In this document: positions 17,027 through 25,420 of the stretch, one piece after another | Layout: each line of letters opens with the position of its first letter | Numbering within the stretch: position 1 is the first letter of the stretch | Source: Ohtaekwangia koreensis | GTDB taxonomy: Bacteria; Bacteroidota; Bacteroidia; Cytophagales; Cyclobacteriaceae | Direction of reading: 5' to 3' | NCBI RefSeq assembly: GCF_900167975.1 | Contig: NZ_FUZU01000001.1 | Coordinates: forward strand, 1,398,580-1,462,579 | DNA length: 64,000 nucleotides | Position numbers and translations under genes: made by a program | Notes under the pieces: model-generated | Told to the model about the DNA's origin: nothing | Seen by the model: only the letters and a program-made list of their open reading frames with translations | Databases searched by the model: none

Positions 17027-18027
17027 TTGATCTTTCGCTTGCCGCGGAGGAAGAAGTCCACGATGATCATTCCCGGATATATCATGGTCTTTATATAATG
17101 AGGGTAGTGTTCACGCAATTCCTGACGCTTCCGCCAGTTGTTCGATATACTATTTATAAAACTCCAGTGAGCCTTTATCACTGCGCCTGCATTTCCAGTC
17201 TTTCCCTTAAATAGATAATTAAGAGCTGCCAGTAAATCCAAAGCAATCCGTAACGGAAACTTATAGAGCAATTCTCCCGTGTCGAAATGTTTGAAGATAA
17301 GCGATAGGCCATTTCTGAAATTAAGATATGTCTTTTTCGGATTGTCGTATCCCAAAGTACCAGCCCCTACATGGTACACCGTGCTATTGCCGCAATAGTA
17401 TATTTGTTGCTGATCACGCTGAAGTTTCCAGCAGAGATCGATCTCTTCCATGTGAGCAAAGAAATCTTCATCAAGGCCGTTGAACTGATGATATACTTTT
17501 GAGCGAATCATGAGGCACGCACCGGTTGCCCAGAATACCTGGCGCACATCGTTATACTGCCCTTTATCTTCTTCTACATAATCAAAGATCCTTCCACGAC
17601 AGAACGGATATCCTAATGTATCTATATATCCCCCTGCAGCTCCTGCATATTCAAATAAGTGTCGATGATGATAGGAGAGAATCTTAGGGTGCACTGCAGC
17701 AATTGTCGGATTTGTATCCAGTAGATTGATCATCGGCTGCAGCCACCCCGTTGTGACTTCTATATCTGAATTCAGAAGTATATAGTAGTCGGCTTTCACT
17801 TGCTGAAGTGCACGGTTATACCCGCCACAAAAACCATAGTTACGATCGAGCCGGATGATTCGGATCGTTGGGAATTCGTTTTCAAGGATGGAGACGGACT
17901 GGTCGGTTGAAGCGTTATCGGCAACAATAATTTCCGCTCCTGTAGAATGTGTAATAACAGAGGGGAGAAACTGTCTTAGAAATTTCTCCCCGTTGTAATT
18001 CAGAATGACGACTGCCGTCTGACTCAT
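17023..18027 (-). CDS. Family 2 glycosyltransferase (WbbL/rhamnosyltransferase-like)
   Basis: 334 residues. GT-A fold: VVILNYNGEKFLRQFLPS, EIIVADNASTDQS, NYGFCGGYNRAL, then LLNSDIEVTTGWL with the metal-binding DxD-type motif near 84-90, and GLDEDFFAHMEEIDLCWKL with the catalytic ED region. A hydrophobic C-terminal segment (near 270-330) suggests membrane association. The WbbL-like subgroup transfers sugars (often rhamnose) onto lipid-linked glycans; donor and acceptor are unknown. The start ATG overlaps the ybaB stop by four bases, so the two are translationally coupled. Confidence 0.88.
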   Translation of the reverse strand: MSQTAVVILNYNGEKFLRQFLPSVITHSTGAEIIVADNASTDQSVSILENEFPTIRIIRLDRNYGFCGGYNRALQQVKADYYILLNSDIEVTTGWLQPMINLLDTNPTIAAVHPKILSYHHRHLFEYAGAAGGYIDTLGYPFCRGRIFDYVEEDKGQYNDVRQVFWATGACLMIRSKVYHQFNGLDEDFFAHMEEIDLCWKLQRDQQQIYYCGNSTVYHVGAGTLGYDNPKKTYLNFRNGLSLIFKHFDTGELLYKFPLRIALDLLAALNYLFKGKTGNAGAVIKAHWSFINSISNNWRKRQELREHYPHYIKTMIYPGMIIVDFFLRGKRKIN

Positions 18028-18359
18028 CCCATCAGGCCGCCTAGATCTAAGCCTGGAATGTTGGGCAGTAAACCTTCGGTGCTTTTACGTAATTCTTCTT
18101 TCGCCAGAATCTCAGCTTCATCCGATGCTTTATTAACAGCGGCAACAATGAGATCCTGTACAATTATTTTATCATCGCCTTTCAATAGAGAAGGGTCGAT
18201 GTCTAATGCTACTAATTGCTTTTTACCATTCACAGTTGCCTTTACCATGCCGGCACCAGCTTCGCCTTGTGCGCGCACGTTAACAAGACTATCCTGCGCT
18301 TCTTTCATTCGGGCTTGAACTTCTTTCATCTTGCCCATCATTTTCATCATGTCAAACAT
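18024..18359 (-). CDS. ybaB: YbaB/EbfC family nucleoid-associated protein
   Basis: 111 residues. It opens with Met-rich MFDMMKMMGKMKEVQARMKEAQ, followed by the YbaB core (GMVKATVNGKKQLVALDIDPSLL, DKIIVQDLIVAAVNKASDEA) and a Gly/Leu-rich tail (LLPNIPGLDLGGLMG). YbaB forms dimers that bind DNA with little sequence specificity. In many bacteria the gene follows dnaX and precedes recR; here it precedes a glycosyltransferase, so the usual context is lost. Length is normal. Confidence 0.93.
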   Translation of the reverse strand: MFDMMKMMGKMKEVQARMKEAQDSLVNVRAQGEAGAGMVKATVNGKKQLVALDIDPSLLKGDDKIIVQDLIVAAVNKASDEAEILAKEELRKSTEGLLPNIPGLDLGGLMG

Positions 18360-18460
18360 AAGGTACGATTTACGAGGTACGAATTTGAAAGGTCAAAAAT
18401 ACAAATTGTAAATTCGATTTACGAAGTCGCTTGCACTTGGTTGTTGTGCTTACGTCTTGT

Positions 18461-20404
18461 TTATTTTTTATGAATCAGGAATATCGCGCCTGAACGTTCG
18501 AAGGTTTTTCCGGTAAGGTCAGTGATCGTTGCTTTAAAAACATAAGTGCCCTCGGGCATGAGCGCCCCCTTGTAGGTGCCATCCCAACCAGCTCCATCAA
18601 TATCTTCAGTGGTATACATCATCTCGCCCCAGCGATTAAAAATCCCCATTTCAAACTTCGTAACAAATTGTCCGAAGACTGTAAAGGTATCATTGAGCCC
18701 ATCGTTGTTGGGTGTAAAGCCGGTTGGATAAAATATATTCGGACGCTTGATCATCTCCAGCGTGTTCGATACGGATTGAGTTATCGTGCCATCATTCGCG
18801 TAAGCATAAATAATATATCGGTATACCTGGTTTACAAGATCCTGTCCATTGTCTGCGTAACTTGTGTTTGAGCCTGCATCGATCGTTTGAAGCAATTCAC
18901 CATTTGCATTATACTTTTCAATGAAGTAATTCTTAACACCACCCGTCCAGCCGGTATAAGGTGTCCAACTGATGTTGATGGCATTGTCACCTTGAACATT
19001 TCCGGTTAAGGCTAAAGGACATGCTTCCAAACTCTGTAGGCTTTTATTGTTGCAGGCATCTGTATACTGTATCTTATAGCAAGAGCCTGAGCCGGTACTA
19101 TATTGATCATCCGTAAAGTTTGTTTGTGTAGTGGTACTGCGCGGAGTATAGCTTCCGTTCTCAGATTTAAGTATAGTATACTCCGCGGCATTGAAAGCCG
19201 GGTCCTGCACCCAGGAGAGTTGCACGGAATTGCCCGCAGGATTTACAGCAGCACTGATGTTTTGTATAGCAGCGGGTATATCGGTTGAGAATGCTGTTAC
19301 CGTTTTGGGTAACGAAAGACTTTTAACATTGCCGGGATAGTTGGACTCCAGCCTATAGGTATATGAAGTGCCGCACACTACATCGGTATCACTATACGCA
19401 CGCAGGCTGGCAGCGAGCGTTGGTGTTAAAGCGGCACTGTTTTTTACAACCGTAAAACTGGCAAGCGGATGTGCTCCCGAGGCAGTAGCTGTATTCCATG
19501 TTAAATTGTTCTGATTGTTTTGCGCGGCCACATCAAAGTTTGTACTGCATACTATCGGTGAACTGGCAGCCACATTATTGCCACAAGGATTATAAGTATC
19601 TACCCGGAAGCAATAAAAATTATCGTCCGGTCTGATGTTCGGAATGGTCTCTGTAAGCGTTGCTGCCGCGGGACTATATATCGTTTTATACTGTTGGAAG
19701 CTCGTAGCGTTGTTGGTGCCAATCATGAGCCGGTATTGGATGGAAGGATCTGAGGCGAAATCAACTTTCACATCCGTGGTGTTTAGTACCTCGACCTGTG
19801 AAATCTTAGCCGCTGGTAATACGGCAGCCACCGTTACAGGCAATGTATTGCTCACGCAGTTATCAGCAGTACCCGGACCGTTGTAACCGCGCACAGAAAC
19901 GTTGCGTACAGAAGATGTAGCATACGTATGAATATCCGTAGCAGAATTCGCGGGCTTTGTTACTTCGGCTGTAGCATCGTTATAGTTGAAAATATAGTAA
20001 GCATAGTTACTCTCCGTCACCTTCACAGATACTTGATTGCCATTGCATGAATAGGGTTCAAATGCCGGAGGTTCATTGGCTGTTATGGAAACAGGTATAC
20101 TATCGTTATCAACAGTGGTGGTAGAGTATATAATTTTTAATTTGAAATTTCCGGCAGTGGGGTAGTTGGCTATATCACCATTCACAAAAGGCTGGCCAGG
20201 GCGACCGTCTCCGTAATCAATAACGCAAAAAATACCACCGCTCCCACACGCAGGTAATACGTTGTGTGTTACCTGAATGTTTAATCCGGTACAACCTTTG
20301 ACTTCATTAACAGTGAATTTACTATTGGTACTGGTATATTGACACCAGCCCTTCCAGGAGATGAGCAGACCTACTATAAACAGAATACATACTTTGCCTC
20401 TCAT
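18461..20404 (-). CDS. Secreted protein with gliding-motility C-terminal (T9SS type B) domain
   Basis: 647 residues: a signal peptide (first ~21 residues, ending SWKGWCQ), then PKD-like and fibronectin-like beta domains with many paired Cys (about 30-540). The C-terminus is the CHU_C/type B sorting domain (from ~556: IFYPTGFTPNNDGLNDTF, IFNRWGEMMY, WDGTYKGALMPEGTYVFKA, ending GAIFLIHKK). Type B domains direct export by the type IX secretion system and surface attachment. It is likely an adhesin-like cell-surface protein. Its ATG overlaps the hutH stop codon by four bases, so it is co-translated with a cytoplasmic catabolic enzyme, an odd pairing. Confidence 0.88.
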   Translation of the reverse strand: MRGKVCILFIVGLLISWKGWCQYTSTNSKFTVNEVKGCTGLNIQVTHNVLPACGSGGIFCVIDYGDGRPGQPFVNGDIANYPTAGNFKLKIIYSTTTVDNDSIPVSITANEPPAFEPYSCNGNQVSVKVTESNYAYYIFNYNDATAEVTKPANSATDIHTYATSSVRNVSVRGYNGPGTADNCVSNTLPVTVAAVLPAAKISQVEVLNTTDVKVDFASDPSIQYRLMIGTNNATSFQQYKTIYSPAAATLTETIPNIRPDDNFYCFRVDTYNPCGNNVAASSPIVCSTNFDVAAQNNQNNLTWNTATASGAHPLASFTVVKNSAALTPTLAASLRAYSDTDVVCGTSYTYRLESNYPGNVKSLSLPKTVTAFSTDIPAAIQNISAAVNPAGNSVQLSWVQDPAFNAAEYTILKSENGSYTPRSTTTQTNFTDDQYSTGSGSCYKIQYTDACNNKSLQSLEACPLALTGNVQGDNAINISWTPYTGWTGGVKNYFIEKYNANGELLQTIDAGSNTSYADNGQDLVNQVYRYIIYAYANDGTITQSVSNTLEMIKRPNIFYPTGFTPNNDGLNDTFTVFGQFVTKFEMGIFNRWGEMMYTTEDIDGAGWDGTYKGALMPEGTYVFKATITDLTGKTFERSGAIFLIHKK

Positions 20405-21900
20405 GCGGGATAATTAACCGGGAATTTCTTTAAAAACATTTCCGCCTTTTTAATGTCATTGTGTAATACGCGGTCATCTTCAATAAACGGAACATGATCG
20501 CGGAAAGTATGAACAAACTCTTCAAGATAAGCAGAAGTTTTTAAAGGCCTGCGAAACATGAGTGCCTGTGCAGCAGTAATGAGTTCGATGGCCAGAATAG
20601 AGTAAAGATTGTTGACAATCCGGTACGCTTTTGTAGCAGCATTTGCCCCCATGCTCACGTGGTCTTCCTGTCCATTCGATGATACAATCGAATCAACAGA
20701 AGCCGGTGATGCAAGCTGTTTGTTCTGACTCACCAGGGATGCAGCAGTATATTGTGGAATCATTAATCCGGAATTGATACCCGGATTTGCTACGAGGTAA
20801 TTTGGAAGATCGCGAACACCTGAAATAAGCTGGTAAGTTCTGCGCTCGGATATATTTCCTAACTCTGACAATGCTATAGATAGGAAATCCAATGCCAGTG
20901 CAAGCGGCTGTCCGTGAAAGTTACCTGCAGAGACAATCATGTCATCATCCGGAAAAACATTGGGATTATCCGTAACACTATTCACCTCAGTGAGCATAAC
21001 ATTTGTAACATACCCTATAGCATCTGCACTCGCACCATGTACTTGTGGAATACATCTGAAAGAATATGGATCCTGTACATGCTTCTTGGGTTGAACGATG
21101 AGTTCACTGCCTTCCAAAAGTTTTTGTATTGCTGCGGCTACCTTTACTTGTCCGGCTTGCGGACGAATGGCATGCACTTGTTGCAGGTACGGTTCGATGC
21201 GTCCGTCAAAAGCATCGAGCGAAAGCGCTGCTATAACATTAGTGAGATGCATCAGCCGGTGGGCGTGCAATGTACACCATGTTCCATAGGCACTCATAAA
21301 CTGTGTGCCATTCAATAGCGCTAATCCTTCTTTCGCCTGAAAATGTATAGCAGACCAATTGAAACGCTGATTGATATCTGATCCGGATAACCGATCGTTG
21401 TTATAGTATACTTCTCCCAATCCTATCAATGGCAATGAAAGATGCGCAAGTGGAGCGAGGTCACCGGAAGCACCTAATGAACCGGCCTCATATATAACCG
21501 GAAATATATTCTCATTGAACATGTTCAGCAGCCGTTCCGTTGTAACGAGCTGTACACCGGAATACCCGTATGCCAATGACTGTACCTTTAGAAAAAGCAT
21601 CAGCTTCACAATCTCGGAAGGCACTTCGGGGCCGGTACCACAGGCATGTGACTTCACGAGATTTTCCTGGAGCTTCTCTAGCTGATCATGCGAAATGTTT
21701 CGATTATAGAGCGAGCCAAAACCTGTGTTGATACCATATATAGGCGCACGCGATGTTTCCAGTTTTTGATCGAGGTATTCGCGGCAGCGAATTATTTTAT
21801 GCTTAGCTTCTTCGGAAAGTTGCAGCGTAATTTCTCCGGCCAGAACCGATGAAAGGTCGTGAAGCGTGAGTTGCTTACCGGATATGAAATGTACTGCCAT
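20401..21900 (-). CDS. hutH: Histidine ammonia-lyase
   Basis: 499 residues. The MIO-forming triad Ala-Ser-Gly is at 144-146 (SLGASGDLAPLAHLSL); other family motifs are YGINTGFGSLYNRN, QDPYSFRCIPQVHGAS and DNPNVF. It deaminates L-histidine to urocanate, the first step of histidine degradation. No hutU, hutI or hutG is nearby; instead it lies just downstream of hisS and upstream of a T9SS cargo gene. A tyrosine/phenylalanine ammonia-lyase activity is possible, since the family shares the fold, but the overall motifs fit HutH. Confidence 0.88.
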   Translation of the reverse strand: MAVHFISGKQLTLHDLSSVLAGEITLQLSEEAKHKIIRCREYLDQKLETSRAPIYGINTGFGSLYNRNISHDQLEKLQENLVKSHACGTGPEVPSEIVKLMLFLKVQSLAYGYSGVQLVTTERLLNMFNENIFPVIYEAGSLGASGDLAPLAHLSLPLIGLGEVYYNNDRLSGSDINQRFNWSAIHFQAKEGLALLNGTQFMSAYGTWCTLHAHRLMHLTNVIAALSLDAFDGRIEPYLQQVHAIRPQAGQVKVAAAIQKLLEGSELIVQPKKHVQDPYSFRCIPQVHGASADAIGYVTNVMLTEVNSVTDNPNVFPDDDMIVSAGNFHGQPLALALDFLSIALSELGNISERRTYQLISGVRDLPNYLVANPGINSGLMIPQYTAASLVSQNKQLASPASVDSIVSSNGQEDHVSMGANAATKAYRIVNNLYSILAIELITAAQALMFRRPLKTSAYLEEFVHTFRDHVPFIEDDRVLHNDIKKAEMFLKKFPVNYPA

Positions 21901-21978
21901 GATATATAGTATCAGATTTTAAAAGTAAAGTTTAAGGCCGACAGTAACCAGTACCTTAACCTGAAGCTGAATCTTAAT

Positions 21979-23352
21979 TTATAGTTTGGAGATGATTTGA
22001 TCTATGGTAAGTTTCTCCTGCTCGCCTTTCTCCATGTTCTTAATGGCTAGTTCGCCGCTTTTAACTTCCTCTGATCCAATCACGATCGTATACGGAATAC
22101 TCTTTTTGTTGGCAAAGTCGAGTTGCTTTTTTAGTTTGGATTGATCGGGATAGATCTCTGAAGCTATACCGGCAGCACGAAGTTTGGTAAGCACTCCCAA
22201 GCCATAATGAAAGCTCTCATCGTCAAAATGGCAGATCAATACTTTCGATGAAATCTGTGCGTCCTTTGGAAATAGTTGTAGTTCCTCCATGGCATCGTAG
22301 ATGCGATCGACACCAAATGAAAAGCCAACTCCCGACAAGTTTTCTTTATCTCCAAATGCTTTTGTAAGGTTGTCGTATCGGCCACCACCGCTTACGCTAC
22401 CGATGGATACGTTGTTGATCTTTACTTCGAAGATACACCCAGTATAATAGCTTAGTCCGCGGGCGAGCGCTATATCAAACTCTACATGTTCATCGGTAGC
22501 ACCATAACTTTTCAGGATGTTGGATACCTCTTGCAGATCTCTCAATCCTTTCATGCCATGTTGCGTGGTGTCAAGTGTTGCAGCCAGGAAAGCGATCTTG
22601 TTTGTGAGTGATCCCTTTACATTCAGAATATGGAAAAGTGTTGTCAGACTTTTTTCATCGAAGCCTTTACCGCGCAATTCATTCTTCACACCCTCTTCAC
22701 CAATCTTATCCAGCTTATCAATAGCTACGAATAGAGAAGTTTCGTTTTCTGCTTTTACATGCTCTGCTATACCCGAGAGTATACCACGGTGATTTATTTT
22801 TATAGTATAGTCTGTGATACCTATAGCCTTGAATACTTCTTTGATCATGAGAATGATCTCAGCTTCGCAGATCAGGGAATCAGTGCCCACAACATCAGCA
22901 TCGCATTGATAGAACTCCCTATATCTTCCTTTTTGGGGCTTGTCAGCTCTCCATACTGGTTGTATTTGATAACGTTTAAAAGGGAAACTAATCTCGTTTC
23001 TATTCATTACGACATAGCGAGCAAATGGCACAGTCAAGTCGTAACGAAGAGCTTTATCGGACGCCATTGGAATCCAATTGGAGTTGTAAACACTTCGAAG
23101 ACAATCGCAGTCTTGTAGTTGAGGATAGTGTTCTAAGAGATTCTTGTTGCTTCGAATCTTGTAAATAAGCTTGTCGCCTTCATCGCCATATTTCCCTGTA
23201 AGCGTTTTTACACTTTCCATGGCGGGAGTTTCCAGTGGCTGAAAACCATATTTCTGAAATACCTTTTTTATGTTCTCGAAAATGAATTGGCGCTTAGCCA
23301 TTACAGCCGGCCCGAAATCGCGTGTTCCTTTAGGTAATGTTGGTTTTTCCAT
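21979..23352 (-). CDS. hisS: Histidyl-tRNA synthetase
   Basis: 457 residues. Class II core: KGTRDFGPAVMAKRQFIFENI with motif 1, RYDLTVPFARYV, motif 2 (KRYQIQPVWRADKPQKGRYREFYQCDAD), the histidine-binding motif ARGLSYYTG and motif 3 (GVGFSFGVDRIYDAM). The anticodon-binding domain covers about 365-457. The insertion domain and length fit the Bacteroidota form, which is closer to archaeal/eukaryotic enzymes in motif 2 than the E. coli one. It charges tRNA-His. A TAnnTTTG core lies 11 bases before the start; hutH follows after 78 bases. Confidence 0.95.
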   Translation of the reverse strand: MEKPTLPKGTRDFGPAVMAKRQFIFENIKKVFQKYGFQPLETPAMESVKTLTGKYGDEGDKLIYKIRSNKNLLEHYPQLQDCDCLRSVYNSNWIPMASDKALRYDLTVPFARYVVMNRNEISFPFKRYQIQPVWRADKPQKGRYREFYQCDADVVGTDSLICEAEIILMIKEVFKAIGITDYTIKINHRGILSGIAEHVKAENETSLFVAIDKLDKIGEEGVKNELRGKGFDEKSLTTLFHILNVKGSLTNKIAFLAATLDTTQHGMKGLRDLQEVSNILKSYGATDEHVEFDIALARGLSYYTGCIFEVKINNVSIGSVSGGGRYDNLTKAFGDKENLSGVGFSFGVDRIYDAMEELQLFPKDAQISSKVLICHFDDESFHYGLGVLTKLRAAGIASEIYPDQSKLKKQLDFANKKSIPYTIVIGSEEVKSGELAIKNMEKGEQEKLTIDQIISKL

Positions 23353-23362
23353 AATGTGGCCG

Positions 23363-23370
23363 CAAAGCTA
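23363..23370 (-). promoter_or_regulatory. Putative promoter core of hisS
   Basis: TAGCTTTG on the minus strand, exact TAnnTTTG, implying a very short leader (about 5 bases) before the ATG at 23352. No good upstream TTTG was found. Confidence 0.4.
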
Positions 23371-23410
23371 AACAGGAAATTGAGGAATTGAAGGACGATG
23401 GTTTGAAATC

Positions 23411-23505
23411 CATGACACAAAGAACACAGAGGAGCCACAGAGAAGCACGAAAGGATTTTCTTGGTGGACCTTTGTGTTTTTCTTCGCGAACTCGGTGTAA
23501 TGGAT
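23411..23505. repeat. Intergenic repeat-like tract with ACACAAAG / CTTTGTGT ends
   Basis: Non-coding stretch with recurring CACA, CACAGAG and GAAGCACGAAAGGA units and short inverted arms ACACAAAG (23415-23422) and CTTTGTGT (23470-23477). It resembles the degenerate 'ctttgtgt/ccacagag' intergenic elements seen in many Bacteroidota genomes. It lies upstream of hisS and before the promoter at 23529. Confidence 0.45.
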
Positions 23506-23528
23506 TTAATAAAAAAATAGATTAACAC

Positions 23529-23559
23529 TTTGCAATTCAGAAAAACGAGGTTATTTTTG
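23529..23559 (+). promoter_or_regulatory. Perfect-consensus promoter of the small basic protein gene
   Basis: TTTG (23529-23532), exactly 19 bases, TATTTTTG (23552-23559): a complete TTTG-N19-TAnnTTTG match. It predicts a start near 23565 and a leader of about 18 bases. Confidence 0.85.
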
Positions 23560-23582
23560 CGCTCCTTTTAAAGAATAGTGCC

Positions 23583-23744
23583 ATGGCCGTAACAAGACTT
23601 AAGAGAAAAAACCGTAAAGATAAAGCGAAATCAGCTGTAAGACGCCAATCGCTTAAAATCCAGAATGCTAAACCGGTTATCAAGAACGTAGACATCGAAC
23701 AGATTAAAGAAGAATTCAAAGCTAAGGCTGCGAAGAAAGCTTAA
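23583..23744 (+). CDS. Small highly basic protein (53 residues)
   Basis: 53 residues, starting MAVTRLKRKNRKDKAKSAVRR and ending FKAKAAKKA. It is Lys/Arg-rich at both ends, with a short IKNVDIEQIKEEF segment between, and about a third of the residues are Lys or Arg. It is too short for usual gene-finding cut-offs, but a perfect promoter 24 bases upstream and a strong terminator 21 bases downstream bracket it. The composition suggests a ribosome- or nucleic-acid-binding role; no named family can be assigned with certainty. It is transcribed alone. Confidence 0.8.
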   Translation: MAVTRLKRKNRKDKAKSAVRRQSLKIQNAKPVIKNVDIEQIKEEFKAKAAKKA

Positions 23745-23764
23745 TCTGGTGACAGCATAACAAG

Positions 23765-23797
23765 AAGCCCTGTGCATGAACGTGCAGGGCTTTTTTG
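23765..23797 (+). terminator. Terminator of the small basic protein gene
   Basis: AAGCCCTG (23765-23772) / CAGGGCTT (23785-23792) arms followed by a run of T: a strong intrinsic terminator in the plus direction. Confidence 0.9.
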
Positions 23798-23879
23798 TTT
23801 TCCTCCCGAATAGTAAATAGCATTGAGTTTGGTGGAGGTATACTTCCAACCTCACGTCTAACATCTAACGTCTTCATTC

Positions 23880-24647
23880 ATGCATTTAGTAAACTGGAAC
23901 GTAAACGGAATACGCTCAATCATCAAGAAGGATTTCTTAAAGGATGTCAAGGAAATGGATCCGGATATTCTTTGTTTTCAGGAAACAAAAGCTGCAGTGG
24001 AAGAGGTGCGTTCAGCACTGGAATTGTTGCCGGGCTATCATGTATATATCAATTCGTCAAAGGCACGTAAAGGCTATTCAGGTACAGCCATTCTTTCAAA
24101 AGAAGAACCGATTCAGGTAACGTATGATATGGGACAGGAAGAGCACGACCAGGAAGGACGTGTTATCACTGCTGAGTATCCTACATTTTTTCTGGTAACT
24201 GTATATACTCCGAATGCTGGCGAAGGTCTTGCGCGACTCGATTACCGCGAACGTTGGGATAAAGAGTTTAGAGAATACGTAAACTGGTTAACGCGAAGAA
24301 AGCCTGTTATTACCTGTGGTGATTTTAACGTTGCACATCAGGCCATCGACATTGCTCGTCCGAAAGAGAACTATAATAAATCTGCAGGTTATACCCAGCG
24401 TGAAATTGACGGCTTCACCCGTTTACTCGAATCGGGTTTCATCGATACCTTCAGACGCTTCTACCCGGAGCAGGTGAAATATACCTATTGGAATTACCTC
24501 TTCAATGCCCGTACAAAGAATGTAGGTTGGCGGATCGACTACTTCCTGGTATCTGAATCGTTGATCGATAAAGTAAAAGATGCGGCCATCTATAATCAGT
24601 ATTTGGGGTCAGATCATTGTCCCGTAGCCCTTCAGATAGAATTGTAA
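23880..24647 (+). CDS. xth: Exodeoxyribonuclease III (AP endonuclease)
   Basis: 255 residues of the endonuclease/exonuclease/phosphatase fold: LVNWNVNGIRS at the start, LCFQETK with the metal-binding Glu (about residue 35), VTVYTPNAG, the catalytic GDFNVAH (about 148-154) and the final GSDHCPVALQIEL with the Asp-His pair. It nicks DNA at abasic sites during base-excision repair and removes 3' blocks. Length is normal for XthA. No operon partner; the paralogous exported proteins follow after 88 bases. Confidence 0.93.
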   Translation: MHLVNWNVNGIRSIIKKDFLKDVKEMDPDILCFQETKAAVEEVRSALELLPGYHVYINSSKARKGYSGTAILSKEEPIQVTYDMGQEEHDQEGRVITAEYPTFFLVTVYTPNAGEGLARLDYRERWDKEFREYVNWLTRRKPVITCGDFNVAHQAIDIARPKENYNKSAGYTQREIDGFTRLLESGFIDTFRRFYPEQVKYTYWNYLFNARTKNVGWRIDYFLVSESLIDKVKDAAIYNQYLGSDHCPVALQIEL

Positions 24648-24735
24648 CTCCATCAATATTTTTTGATAGTAAAAGTATAGCAGGAATTGTATCTTGAAGA
24701 GGTTACAGTTTCTATTAATCCAAACCTCATGCTAT

Positions 24736-25419
24736 ATGCGCTATAGCCTTTTACTGTTACTCTTTTTTCCATTCCTGTCATTTTCACAGATCGGTGGGTC
24801 GGATGGCTTTTCCAATCTTCAGTCACTCGCTTCAGGTAGTGAGATGTTTCGCTCTTTCGATGACCGGTTCAAGGGAGTGGAAGGATACCCTACATTATTT
24901 GAACAGTATGTGCCAGGGAAAATTACACTGAGTCGCGGAAGAGAGGTTGTACATCCCCTGGTGAATTATGATATCTTCAGTGATGAGCTCGTAGTTAGAA
25001 GAAACAATCTGGATGTTGTTGTCTCAAGAAGTATGGTGAAGAGCTTTGTACTTTTGAATGTGGAGGACTCGCTATATTTCGTTAAAGTACAATTCAAAGA
25101 CGGAGAGAAATTCTGTGAAGAGTTGCTAAAGGGAAGGTTGAAACTTTATAAGCTCAATTCTAAAAGTATAAAGCAAGCCAACCATACCGGAGCTTACAGC
25201 TCGGGGAAAGTATATAGCCAGTTTGAAGAATCGGTTACATACTATTGGCAATCTGGTGAAAGTGTTCCTGTAGAAATTAAAAACAAAAAGACATTCGTTG
25301 ATGAATTAAAAGCCGCGCATGGAGTGGATGTGAGCGACTTTGTAAAAGATAATCATATCAATTTTAAAGATTCTGTAGATCTGCTTAAGATGTTCACGCA
25401 TATAAACTCCCTATTATAG
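24736..25419 (+). CDS. Exported protein of unknown function, tandem paralog A
   Basis: 227 residues from ATG 24736; a TTG start 42 bases upstream would add residues before the signal peptide MRYSLLLLLFFPFLSFS. The mature part shares a clear pattern with the next gene: FD.R(F/Y)KGV.G, a VPGKI strand, P.VN(Y/F)D.F..EL.V.R, (V/I)SR..V..F, DSLYF, LLKGR..L......K.ANHTGAYSSG, and a closing segment with an acidic helix. No catalytic motif is visible. A periplasmic or outer-membrane-associated role is likely. It is separated from its paralog by one base. Confidence 0.75.
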   Translation: MRYSLLLLLFFPFLSFSQIGGSDGFSNLQSLASGSEMFRSFDDRFKGVEGYPTLFEQYVPGKITLSRGREVVHPLVNYDIFSDELVVRRNNLDVVVSRSMVKSFVLLNVEDSLYFVKVQFKDGEKFCEELLKGRLKLYKLNSKSIKQANHTGAYSSGKVYSQFEESVTYYWQSGESVPVEIKNKKTFVDELKAAHGVDVSDFVKDNHINFKDSVDLLKMFTHINSLL

Positions 25420-25420
25420 T

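Noticed and set aside
20401-23352. A histidine-metabolism operon (hisS plus hutH)
   Set aside because: One gene charges tRNA, the other degrades histidine; no other hut or his gene is near, so functional linkage is not supported.
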